From the NCBI GenBank assembly GCA_944387905.1, contig CALXGU010000096.1, positions 1-6,129 of the forward strand: DNA of 6,129 nucleotides, read 5' to 3'. Of this stretch, positions 1-6,129 are shown piece after piece. The translations under genes were made by a program, and so were the position numbers. Below the pieces are notes generated by a model. The model searched no databases, was not told where the DNA came from, and saw only the letters and a program-made list of their open reading frames with translations. This stretch comes from an uncultured Clostridia bacterium (GTDB taxonomy: Bacteria; Bacillota; Clostridia; Oscillospirales; QAKW01). The first letter of the stretch is position 1, and each line of letters opens with the position of its first letter.

Positions 1-1398
1 CGCGTGCTCGACGAGGAACTCAACCGAATAAATGATCTGCGTGACAGTAAAAAACTTGTCATTGACTCATATAATGAGCTTATTTGCGGCTGCGAAAAAG
101 AACTTGTGTCAGTAAATGATGCAATCGGATCAGACGATGATAATTTAAATCTGCTTGATCAGCAGATGTCAAAGCTTGAAGCCGGGATCGGTGAAATAGA
201 CAGTACTCTTGGCTCGCTTTCCGGTAAGACAGAGGCGGAAAACCAAAAAGTTGAAAAGCTCAATGCGGATATTTTGGCAAATGACATGCAAAAAATGGGG
301 ATCTTTAAGGATATAGAGACGGAAAGACAAGTTATAGAGCAGCTTGAGAGCCAGCTTCAGTCATACGGAAGTCAAAACCGTGACAGGGAATTGCAGCTGG
401 AGACTGCGCGTCAGAATATTGAAAAGAACCAAGGCGAGATAGACCGTCTTAACCAGGACAGAGCCGATCTGGAAAAAATGCAGTCTGATGCCAACACGGA
501 TATCGAGCGTCTTTTGGATAGGCGGAATTCATCCGAGACGGAACAGACGAGTTTTCGGCAGAGACAGAAAGACAGTCTTGCGATAAAGGAAAGACTGCTT
601 CAGGAGGTCACCCGCCTGGAAAACCGTATAGCGGGAATATCAGAGCAAAACGGCAGGATAATAGACCGGCTGTCAGAGTATGAGCTTACGGTGACTGAAG
701 CGAATGAGCTTGCAAAGCCTCTGGAAAACGAGGGAGAAGCCCGCAGGCGTGTAACTGAGCTGAAAAACTCAATACGCGCATTGGGGAATGTCAATATTGA
801 AGCTATCGAAGAATATGACAAGGTAAAAGAGCGCTTTGATTTTCTTGACGGGCAGATGACAGATCTGAAAGATTCAAAGGCACAGCTCCAGAAAATAATC
901 CGTGAACTGCTCAGTCAGATGACTCAGATATTTACTGAAAACTTTATAAAGCTGAACAATGAGTTTTCCCGAACGTTTTCTGAAATGTTCGGCGGCGGAA
1001 AGGCAGAGCTTATACTTCTGGATGCGGATGATGTTCTGGGCTGCGGCATAGATATACGCGTGGCGCCTCCCGGAAAAATAATAAAGAATATCGTATCGCT
1101 GTCCGGCGGAGAGCAGGCGTTCACCGCGATCGCTTTGTATTTTGCGATACTACGTATACGTCCTACGCCGTTTTGTATAATGGACGAGATAGAGGCGGCG
1201 CTGGATGATGTCAATGTAAATAAATTTGCATATAAACTGCGCGATTTCTGCGATAAAACGCAGTTTATCGTTATAACTCACCGCCGCGGCACGATGGAAT
1301 CTGCAGATGTGCTGTACGGAGTGACCATGCAGGAAAAGGGTATATCAAAATTATTGACTATTGATGTAAACGAGATAGAAAGGCAGCTAAAGATCTGA
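1..1398 (+). CDS. smc: Chromosome segregation protein SMC, C-terminal part (5' truncated by window)
   Basis: This is the C-terminal ~465 residues of the SMC ATPase, which dimerises and with ScpA/ScpB compacts and helps segregate the chromosome. The frame is open from the first base, so the N-terminal head, the hinge and part of the coiled coil lie upstream. Numbering from the codon at position 1, residues 1 to ~255 are Glu/Lys/Gln-rich heptad-like coiled coil (the return arm). The family ALGNVN-IEAIEEY motif starts at residue 260 and leads into the C-terminal head. In the head are an FGGG segment, the ABC signature LSGGEQ (367-372), a Walker B segment FCIMDE with catalytic Glu396, a D-loop (ALDD) and the H-loop His427 in THRRG. 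All key residues are present and the C-terminus looks complete. The stop TGA overlaps the ftsY ATG by one base (TGATG), which suggests coupled translation. Confidence 0.97.
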   Translation, partial: RVLDEELNRINDLRDSKKLVIDSYNELICGCEKELVSVNDAIGSDDDNLNLLDQQMSKLEAGIGEIDSTLGSLSGKTEAENQKVEKLNADILANDMQKMGIFKDIETERQVIEQLESQLQSYGSQNRDRELQLETARQNIEKNQGEIDRLNQDRADLEKMQSDANTDIERLLDRRNSSETEQTSFRQRQKDSLAIKERLLQEVTRLENRIAGISEQNGRIIDRLSEYELTVTEANELAKPLENEGEARRRVTELKNSIRALGNVNIEAIEEYDKVKERFDFLDGQMTDLKDSKAQLQKIIRELLSQMTQIFTENFIKLNNEFSRTFSEMFGGGKAELILLDADDVLGCGIDIRVAPPGKIIKNIVSLSGGEQAFTAIALYFAILRIRPTPFCIMDEIEAALDDVNVNKFAYKLRDFCDKTQFIVITHRRGTMESADVLYGVTMQEKGISKLLTIDVNEIERQLKI

Positions 1399-2306
1399 TG
1401 GGATTTTTCGAAAAGATAAAAAAAGGTTTATCCAAAACCAAAACCGCTTTGGGCGGAACGCTTGATAATGTCTTGTCGGCGTTTGGGGTTATAAGCGACG
1501 ATCTGTACGATGAGCTTGAAGAAGCTCTTATTATGGCGGATGTGGGAGTCGAGACGTCCCTGAAGATAATCGGCAGAGTCAGGCAAAACGTCAAAGACAA
1601 GAAAATAAAGGATCCTGCGCAGGTGCGTGATGAGCTCAGGTCGGTAATAAGTGAGATGCTTGAAAGCTGCCAGAGCGGGGTCAAGCTCAATACCAAACCG
1701 AGTATAATTCTGCTGATCGGTGTAAACGGCGTTGGCAAGACCACCACGGCCGCAAAACTTGCTCATTTGTATATAAGCCGCGGCAAAAAGGTCATTTTCG
1801 GCGCGGCCGATACTTTCCGAGCCGCAGCCGGAGAGCAGCTGGAGACATGGGCCGGCAGAGTCGGAGCAGATATAATCAGATCCGCTCACGGAGCCGACCC
1901 GGCTGCAGTGGTATTTGACACAATAAACGCGGCCAAGGCGCGCAAGGCGGATATAATAATATGCGATACGGCTGGCCGTCTGCATAATAAAGTCAATTTG
2001 ATGAATGAGCTCAAAAAGATATATAAGGTGATCTCGTCACAGATGCAGGATTGCGATATAGAGTCCTTGCTTGTGCTTGATGCCACGACAGGCCAGAACG
2101 CTTTAAACCAGGCGCGTGAGTTCAATAAGGCCGCCGAGCTTACCGGCGCGGTGCTTACTAAGCTGGACGGTACGGCAAAGGGCGGAATGGCGATAGCCCT
2201 TATGTGTGAATACGGTCTGCCGATAAAATTTATCGGTGTGGGCGAACAGATGGACGATATGCAGGAATTTTCGGCAAGTGAGTTTGCCGACGCGCTGTTT
2301 GACTGA
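1398..2306 (+). CDS. ftsY: Signal recognition particle receptor FtsY (SRP-GTPase)
   Basis: FtsY is the membrane-associated receptor for the signal recognition particle; its GTPase pairs with Ffh to deliver ribosome-nascent chains to SecYEG. The 302-residue protein is the short Gram-positive form, without the long acidic A domain of E. coli FtsY. It has a basic, amphipathic N-terminus (MGFFEKIKKGLSKTK) suited to lipid binding, an N domain to ~residue 95, and the G domain. The GTPase motifs are intact: G1 GVNGVGKTTT (108-117), the SRP-specific DTFRAAAGEQL (138-148), G3 DTAGR (190-194), G4 TKLDG (254-258) and a closing GVGE (280-283). The ATG overlaps the smc stop by one base and has only a weak upstream AAAGG about 14 bases away, so translation probably depends on ribosomes finishing smc. 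smc-ftsY adjacency is common in Firmicutes. Confidence 0.98.
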   Translation: MGFFEKIKKGLSKTKTALGGTLDNVLSAFGVISDDLYDELEEALIMADVGVETSLKIIGRVRQNVKDKKIKDPAQVRDELRSVISEMLESCQSGVKLNTKPSIILLIGVNGVGKTTTAAKLAHLYISRGKKVIFGAADTFRAAAGEQLETWAGRVGADIIRSAHGADPAAVVFDTINAAKARKADIIICDTAGRLHNKVNLMNELKKIYKVISSQMQDCDIESLLVLDATTGQNALNQAREFNKAAELTGAVLTKLDGTAKGGMAIALMCEYGLPIKFIGVGEQMDDMQEFSASEFADALFD

Positions 2307-2309
2307 TGC

Positions 2310-2315
2310 GGAGGT
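2310..2315 (+). promoter_or_regulatory. Ribosome binding site that sets the rph-rdgB start
   Basis: GGAGGT lies 5 bases before the ATG at 2321, ideal Shine-Dalgarno geometry. It lies inside the frame that would start at the earlier ATG (2306), so it can only serve the 2321 start. It occupies most of the 14-base ftsY/rph gap. Confidence 0.85.
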
Positions 2316-2320
2316 ATGAT

Positions 2321-3625
2321 ATGCGGACAGACGGAAGAAACAACAGTGATGTACGTAAAATAGAAATAAAAACAGATTATACGATGTATGCCGAGGGAAG
2401 TGTATTGTACCGTCAGGGCAATACCGTGGTTTTATGCAACGCGAGTGTGGAGGACAGAGTCCCGCCGCATGTGCTGGGAACCGGCAGAGGCTGGGTGACG
2501 GCCGAATATTCAATGCTGCCGAGAGCAACGTCCACAAGAAATCAGCGTGATATTTCCAGGCTGAAGCTGTCGCCGCGCAGCACCGAGATCCAGCGTCTTA
2601 TTGCGCGTGCTCTTCGCGGCGCTGTCGACCTTGAAAAGCTGGGAGAGCGCAGTATAGTTGTTGACTGCGATGTGATACAGGCGGACGGCGGCACACGCTG
2701 CGCGTCCATAACTGGCGGGTTTGTTGCTTTGGCGCTTGCTGTCAAAAAGCTTATGGCTGATGGTGTGCTGAAAGAAAATCCGATAACAAAGCAGGTGGCT
2801 GCGTTGTCTGTGGGAATCGTAGGTGACGATATACTGTGCGATCTGTGTTATAAAGAGGACAGCAGCGCGCAGACGGATATGAATGTCATCATGACATCAA
2901 ACGGCGGTTTTGTGGAGATACAGGGAACTGCAGAGGGAAGGGAGCTTACCCGCAGGGAGACGGAACTTCTGCTTGATCTTGCGCAGAGCGGAATGCAGTC
3001 TCTGTTTGCGGCTCAGTCCCTGGCGCTTTTAGACAATAAGGAAAATACATTTCTGATTGCGACAAACAACGCTCATAAGGCAGAAGAATTCAGACGGATT
3101 TTCTCGAAACTCGGTCTGTCGCTTGTTACGCCGAAAGAGCTGGGAATAATCTGTCTGCCTGAAGAAAACGGAGACAGCTTTGAACAAAACGCACTGATAA
3201 AGGCAAAAGCGTTTTACGATATAGCAAAAATCCCTGCGGTTGCTGACGACAGCGGTCTTTGTGTTGACGCGCTGGACGGAGCTCCGGGGATATACTCGGC
3301 ACGTTACGGCGATATGCCTGACGACAGCTCCAGACTTGAGCTGCTGCTGAAAAACATGCGCGGCAAGACCCCGCGTACTGCACGTTTTGAATGCGCGATA
3401 GCATGCGTCATGTCGGACAGTGAAAGCTTTACCGTAACGGGAACCGCAGAGGGCAGGCTTGCAGACAGCCCAATGGGTGACGGTGGTTTTGGATACGATC
3501 CTGCATTTATACCCAGCGGCTGTACAAAGACTTTCGGCCAGATGAGTGCATCAGAAAAAGACGAACTGTCTCACCGCGCAAAAGCGCTTGAGAAATTTTC
3601 TGAAAAAATCAAGGAGATATTATGA
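2321..3625 (+). CDS. rph-rdgB: Bifunctional RNase PH / non-canonical purine NTP pyrophosphatase (RdgB/HAM1) fusion
   Basis: One 434-residue protein joins two enzymes. Residues 1 to ~238 are a full-length RNase PH, a phosphate-dependent 3'-5' exoribonuclease that trims tRNA 3' ends and acts on rRNA. It opens with MRTDGR and has Arg86, the phosphate-binding Thr125-Arg126 in DGGTR, and the metal-binding Asp180 and Asp186 in EDSSAQTDMN. Residues ~242-434 are a complete RdgB/HAM1 pyrophosphatase, which hydrolyses XTP, dITP and ITP to monophosphates. It has TNNAHK (248-253), ADDSGL with catalytic-region Asp309-Asp310, GFGYDP (389-394) and SHR (417-419). Only about four residues link the two. An upstream in-frame ATG (2306, overlapping the ftsY stop) would add five residues, but the Shine-Dalgarno site and family N-terminus favour 2321. 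The two genes are often adjacent in Firmicutes and fused versions are known, so this is probably a genuine gene. Its TGA overlaps the yhbY ATG (ATGA). Confidence 0.96.
   Translation: MRTDGRNNSDVRKIEIKTDYTMYAEGSVLYRQGNTVVLCNASVEDRVPPHVLGTGRGWVTAEYSMLPRATSTRNQRDISRLKLSPRSTEIQRLIARALRGAVDLEKLGERSIVVDCDVIQADGGTRCASITGGFVALALAVKKLMADGVLKENPITKQVAALSVGIVGDDILCDLCYKEDSSAQTDMNVIMTSNGGFVEIQGTAEGRELTRRETELLLDLAQSGMQSLFAAQSLALLDNKENTFLIATNNAHKAEEFRRIFSKLGLSLVTPKELGIICLPEENGDSFEQNALIKAKAFYDIAKIPAVADDSGLCVDALDGAPGIYSARYGDMPDDSSRLELLLKNMRGKTPRTARFECAIACVMSDSESFTVTGTAEGRLADSPMGDGGFGYDPAFIPSGCTKTFGQMSASEKDELSHRAKALEKFSEKIKEIL
3611..3616 (+). promoter_or_regulatory. Ribosome binding site of yhbY
   Basis: AAGGAG lies within the last rdgB codons, 5 bases before the yhbY ATG at 3622. 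It is a strong site embedded in coding sequence, combined with an ATGA stop/start overlap, so yhbY can be translated both by re-initiation and independently. Confidence 0.85.
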
Positions 3626-3909
3626 GTCTGACAAGTAAACAAAGAGCATACCTGAGAGGTGTCGCCTCAAAGGAGGATACTATACTGCAACTTGGCAAGG
3701 AGGGTATTACCGAAAGCTTTGTTAAGGCAGTCGATACAGCAGTTTCGGCGCGTGAGATAGTAAAGTTCAAGGTACTTGAAAGCGCGCTTACAGATGTAAA
3801 AGAGGCCGCGGAGACCGTTGCGGCAAAGATCGGCGCGCAGGTAGTAACGGTGATAGGAAGCAAAGCTGTGCTTTATCGCAGGTCTGACGATAATCTGCTG
3901 GGACTATGA
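3622..3909 (+). CDS. yhbY: YhbY-family (CRM domain) RNA-binding ribosome assembly factor
   Basis: This 95-residue protein is a stand-alone CRM domain (YhbY in E. coli, YqeI in B. subtilis), a small RNA-binding fold associated with pre-ribosomal particles. The family pattern is clear: LTSKQRAYLRG at residues 3-13, the GxxG loop GKEG at 25-28 (the RNA-contacting loop of the fold) followed by IT, a REIVKFKVL segment at 44-52, and a closing VIGSKAVLYRR at 77-87. Length matches the family norm (~95-100 residues). Both ends overlap neighbours by ATGA. Its place just before nadD-yqeK-rsfS matches B. subtilis yqeI-yqeJ-yqeK-yqeL, although here it remains an independent gene between two fusion genes. 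The ribosome-assembly role is by family; the substrate rRNA site is not shown by the sequence. Confidence 0.96.
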   Translation: MSLTSKQRAYLRGVASKEDTILQLGKEGITESFVKAVDTAVSAREIVKFKVLESALTDVKEAAETVAAKIGAQVVTVIGSKAVLYRRSDDNLLGL

Positions 3910-5372
3910 AAAAGACTGTTGTTTTCGGAGGCACTTTTGATCCTCCGCATCAGGGACACAGACACCTGCTTGAGTGTGTCATGAGTCACGGATACGACAG
4001 GGCGATTGTTATACCCGCAAAAATCCCGCCGCATAAGGAGCGCAGTGCCGGCGACGATGATTTCAAACGCCGTTTTGAACTTGTCCGAAAGATGTTCTCG
4101 GATATGGAAAACGTGACAGTTTCGGATATAGAAAACAGACGCGAGGGCAAAAGCTATACCGTAGAAACTCTGCGTATACTGAACAAAGAGTATCCCGATC
4201 AGCAGCTGTACCTGCTTGTGGGAAGCGATATGCTGCTGTCTATTGAGAGATGGCGCGATTATGAGGAGATACTACGCCGAGCAATAATAATAAGCGCGGC
4301 AAGGATAAAAACAGATATTGAAAAAATACATGAATATAAAAAATATCTTGAAAAAAAATATAATTGCAGTATCATAATATATGATATGGATATTGTGGAG
4401 TTGTCATCTACTCAGCTGCGTTCGCCGCTGGTAAAGATGATAGATCAGCACAACAAAGACCACCTGAGCGGTGACAGATATGCACATGTAAAAAGCGTCG
4501 CGGATTATGCCATGCAGCTTGCATCTGTTCACGGTATTGATCCGTATAAGGCGTATATCGCTGGGCTTGCGCATGACTGCACAAAATATATGACGGACAG
4601 TCAGCAGCTTGATTATTTTAAGAAAAACAGTATAGAGCTGACGGAAAGCGAGCTTGCTACGCCTAAGATATATCATCAGATAAGCGGTGCGCATTTTGCG
4701 CGCAATCAGTTTGGTATAGACGATGCGGATATTATCAACGCCGTGCGTTACCACACGACGGGCAGAGCGGGTATGAGCAGACTGGAAAAACTTATCTGTC
4801 TTGCCGATTCGATAGAGCCGCGCCGGACTTATCCTCAGGCAGAGGCGATGCGAAGCACAGCCAAGTCAGATCTGGACAAGGCTCTTCTAATGTCTTTTGA
4901 CAGACTGATAGATTATATAAAACAGCGCGGACTCAATATGAACGAGCAGACATTGCAGGCGCGCGATTATTTGAGAAAGGAATATACAATGACTCAGACT
5001 GAACGGATTTTGGATACTGCCGTAAATACGATCTTTAAGAAAAAGGGCAGAGATATACAAATTCTAAAAGTGGAGGATATAACGGTGATGGCGGATTATT
5101 TCATCATCTGTACCGGTATGTCCAATACCCAGGTGAAAGCGCTGGCAGGCGAGGTCGAATACGAGCTGTCAAAACAGGAAATAGAGCCGCTGCACACAGA
5201 GGGCTACGGCAATTCGACGTGGGTGCTTCTGGATTACGGCAGTGTTATAATACATGTGTTCTATAAAGATGCCAGAGAATATTACAAACTTGAGCGCCTG
5301 TGGGCGGACGCGACGGAGATCCCGGTGTCGGAATATGTGAAAATCGAGGGAGAGAATACCGATGAGATATGA
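3906..5372 (+). CDS. nadD-yqeK-rsfS: Fused NadD (nicotinate-nucleotide adenylyltransferase) - YqeK (HD-domain Ap4A hydrolase) - RsfS (ribosome silencing factor)
   Basis: One uninterrupted 488-residue frame holds three modules. NadD (1 to ~176) makes deamido-NAD from nicotinate mononucleotide and ATP: GGTFDPPHQGH at 8-18 is the nucleotidyltransferase motif, and SSTQLR at 167-172 the matching C-terminal motif. YqeK (~178-358) is an HD-domain hydrolase; B. subtilis YqeK cleaves Ap4A to two ADP. Its metal ligand candidates are His194, His223-Asp224, His257, His263, His283 (YHTTGRAGMS) and Asp301 (ADSIEPRR). RsfS (362-488) binds uL14 on the 50S subunit and blocks subunit joining when nutrients run low; it shows ADYFIICTG from 396, then a WVLLDYG segment and YYKLERLW. 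The usual NadD C-terminal tail is missing, so NadD-YqeK looks like a true fusion. YqeK-RsfS may be a fusion or two products, because a good internal start exists at 4989. The start overlaps the yhbY stop (ATGA) with only a weak GGGA upstream, implying coupling. Confidence 0.93.
   Translation: MKKTVVFGGTFDPPHQGHRHLLECVMSHGYDRAIVIPAKIPPHKERSAGDDDFKRRFELVRKMFSDMENVTVSDIENRREGKSYTVETLRILNKEYPDQQLYLLVGSDMLLSIERWRDYEEILRRAIIISAARIKTDIEKIHEYKKYLEKKYNCSIIIYDMDIVELSSTQLRSPLVKMIDQHNKDHLSGDRYAHVKSVADYAMQLASVHGIDPYKAYIAGLAHDCTKYMTDSQQLDYFKKNSIELTESELATPKIYHQISGAHFARNQFGIDDADIINAVRYHTTGRAGMSRLEKLICLADSIEPRRTYPQAEAMRSTAKSDLDKALLMSFDRLIDYIKQRGLNMNEQTLQARDYLRKEYTMTQTERILDTAVNTIFKKKGRDIQILKVEDITVMADYFIICTGMSNTQVKALAGEVEYELSKQEIEPLHTEGYGNSTWVLLDYGSVIIHVFYKDAREYYKLERLWADATEIPVSEYVKIEGENTDEI
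4975..4981 (+). promoter_or_regulatory. Internal ribosome binding site before the rsfS segment
   Basis: GAAAGGA lies 7 bases before an in-frame ATG at 4989, inside the nadD-yqeK-rsfS frame and exactly at the yqeK/rsfS domain boundary. It is better than the site at the start of the long gene itself. This points to separate production of RsfS. Confidence 0.7.
4989..5372 (+). CDS. rsfS: Alternative stand-alone product: ribosome silencing factor RsfS (internal start)
   Basis: Translation from the internal ATG at 4989 would give a 127-residue RsfS (YqeL/RsfA/DUF143 family), close to the usual free protein length of ~105-120. It begins MTQTERILDTA, a normal family N-terminus, and has ADYF at residues 35-38, then GYGNSTWVLLDYG, IHVFYKDAREYY and LERLW. 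It shares the frame and stop codon of the fused gene, so it is a nested product and not a second gene. The preceding Shine-Dalgarno (4975-4981) supports it. Whether the cell makes free RsfS, the fusion, or both cannot be read from sequence alone; a free form is the safer bet because RsfS must fit against uL14 at the 50S subunit interface. Confidence 0.6.
   Translation: MTQTERILDTAVNTIFKKKGRDIQILKVEDITVMADYFIICTGMSNTQVKALAGEVEYELSKQEIEPLHTEGYGNSTWVLLDYGSVIIHVFYKDAREYYKLERLWADATEIPVSEYVKIEGENTDEI
5346..5352 (+). promoter_or_regulatory. Ribosome binding site of leuS
   Basis: GAGGGAG lies inside the last rsfS codons, about 9 bases before the leuS ATG at 5362. Its core GGAG (5349-5352) supports that start, which also matches the LeuRS family N-terminus. 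Confidence 0.7.
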
Positions 5373-6129
5373 TTTTAAACAGGTAGAAAACAAATGGCAG
5401 AAGTACTGGGACGAAAACGAGTCCTTCAAGGTGGAAATAGATAAGACAAAGCCTAAATTTTATGCGCTTGTAGAATTCCCGTATCCGTCAGGTCAGGGTC
5501 TGCATGTCGGACATCCCAGATCTTATACCGCTCTCGATATTGTTGCCAGGGCAAAGCGTATGCAGGGTTATAACGTATTATATCCGATGGGCTGGGATGC
5601 TTTCGGACTGCCTACTGAAAACTTTGCCATAAAGAATAAAATACACCCCAAAACAGTTACCGAAAATAATATAAAGCGCTTTAAATCTCAGCTCAAGGCT
5701 CTGGGCCTGTCGTTTGACTGGTCGAGGGAGATAAACACAACAGATCCGTCTTATTATAAATGGACGCAGTGGATATTTCTGCAGCTGTTCAAGCACGGTC
5801 TAGCGTATAAAAAGGAAATGAATGTCAACTGGTGTACATCCTGCAAGGTTGTACTTGCAAACGAAGAGGTGGTAAACGGCAAGTGTGAGCGCTGCGGCAG
5901 CGATGTCATACATAAAGTGAAAAGCCAGTGGATGCTTAAAATAACAGAGTATGCCCAGCGTCTTATAGACGATCTTGACGAGCTTGATTTTATCGACCGT
6001 GTCAAAGTCCAGCAGAAGAACTGGATCGGCAGGTCTACCGGCGCCACTGTCAGATTTGAAACGACAGCCGGCAGTCAGCTTGAGGTATACACCACCCGTC
6101 CCGACACGCTTTTCGGTGCGACATATATG
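5362..6129 (+). CDS. leuS: Leucyl-tRNA synthetase, N-terminal part (3' truncated by window)
   Basis: These are the first 256 residues of LeuRS, the class I synthetase that charges tRNA-Leu; the full protein is usually ~800-870 residues, so about two thirds lies beyond the window. The start MRYDFKQVENKWQKYW is the standard family opening. The HIGH-type ATP-binding motif is HVGH (48-51), followed by the conserved YPMGWDAFGLPTENFA region. A four-cysteine zinc-type module has Cys158, Cys161, Cys175 and Cys178. The editing (CP1) domain begins near GRST, and its threonine-rich motif TTRPDT (244-249) is intact, including the threonine equivalent to E. coli Thr252, so proofreading is likely retained. 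The KMSKS motif and anticodon domain are not in view. The gene overlaps the rsfS stop by 11 bases, in a different frame, which fits cotranscription with the upstream genes. Confidence 0.97.
   Translation, partial: MRYDFKQVENKWQKYWDENESFKVEIDKTKPKFYALVEFPYPSGQGLHVGHPRSYTALDIVARAKRMQGYNVLYPMGWDAFGLPTENFAIKNKIHPKTVTENNIKRFKSQLKALGLSFDWSREINTTDPSYYKWTQWIFLQLFKHGLAYKKEMNVNWCTSCKVVLANEEVVNGKCERCGSDVIHKVKSQWMLKITEYAQRLIDDLDELDFIDRVKVQQKNWIGRSTGATVRFETTAGSQLEVYTTRPDTLFGATYM

Noticed and set aside
1428..1985. Long open frame on the - strand opposite ftsY (185 codons), and similar - strand frames opposite smc, rph, nadD-yqeK and leuS
   Set aside because: Each lies wholly or almost wholly opposite a confidently identified + strand gene and has no recognisable family motif; they are shadows of coding bias.
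2306..2320. Upstream ATG giving a five-residue longer RNase PH, overlapping the ftsY stop
   Set aside because: The Shine-Dalgarno GGAGGT lies downstream of this ATG, and the family N-terminus begins MRxDGR at 2321.
2883..2897. Near-perfect palindrome ATGTCAT-C-ATGACAT
   Set aside because: It encodes the conserved RNase PH metal-site region (MNVIM), sits deep in a gene and lacks a T-run; chance plus protein constraint explains it.
3030..3060. Frameshift or missing stop artefact producing the rph-rdgB fusion
   Set aside because: Both domains are complete and in the same frame with no disrupted motif, and such fusions are known, so an artefact is unlikely.
1..6129. Mobile element, CRISPR array, tRNA/rRNA, riboswitch, T-box before leuS, or toxin-antitoxin/defence genes
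   Set aside because: No repeats, inverted ends, transposase motifs or structured leader space were seen; leuS starts inside the preceding gene, leaving no room for a T-box leader.

Overview
The window is a dense, single-strand housekeeping operon from what looks like a Gram-positive Firmicute. Class Clostridia is likely, and an Oscillospirales/Ruminococcaceae-type gut lineage is a plausible but unproven guess. The grounds are the order smc-ftsY followed by yhbY-nadD-yqeK-rsfS (compare yqeI-yqeJ-yqeK-yqeL in Bacillus subtilis), strong purine-rich Shine-Dalgarno sites, moderate GC with heavy ATA use for isoleucine, and clostridial-looking SMC and LeuRS sequences. No mobile element, RNA gene, CRISPR array or phage signal is visible.

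Layout, all on the + strand: the 3' part of smc (1-1398, cut by the window start); ftsY (1398-2306); a fused rph-rdgB gene encoding RNase PH and the XTP/dITP pyrophosphatase (best start 2321, end 3625); yhbY (3622-3909); one long gene fusing nadD, yqeK and rsfS (3906-5372), with a second credible start for rsfS at 4989; and the 5' part of leuS (5362-6129, cut by the window end). There is almost no non-coding DNA. Neighbouring genes overlap by 1, 4, 4 and 11 bases, and the only gap is the 14 bases before rph that hold its ribosome binding site. I see no internal promoter or terminator, so the genes are probably cotranscribed from upstream and several are translationally coupled.

Functionally the row joins chromosome organisation (SMC) and membrane targeting by the signal recognition particle receptor (FtsY) to RNA maturation and ribosome assembly (RNase PH, YhbY), nucleotide-pool cleaning (RdgB), NAD synthesis (NadD), Ap4A hydrolysis (YqeK), ribosome silencing (RsfS) and leucyl-tRNA charging (LeuRS). 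The families are all known. What stands out is that five usually separate proteins are encoded by two fused reading frames. The NadD-YqeK-RsfS frame is the most notable: at the YqeK/RsfS joint a full Shine-Dalgarno plus ATG is preserved, and one TAT codon sits exactly where a TAA stop would separate the two genes.
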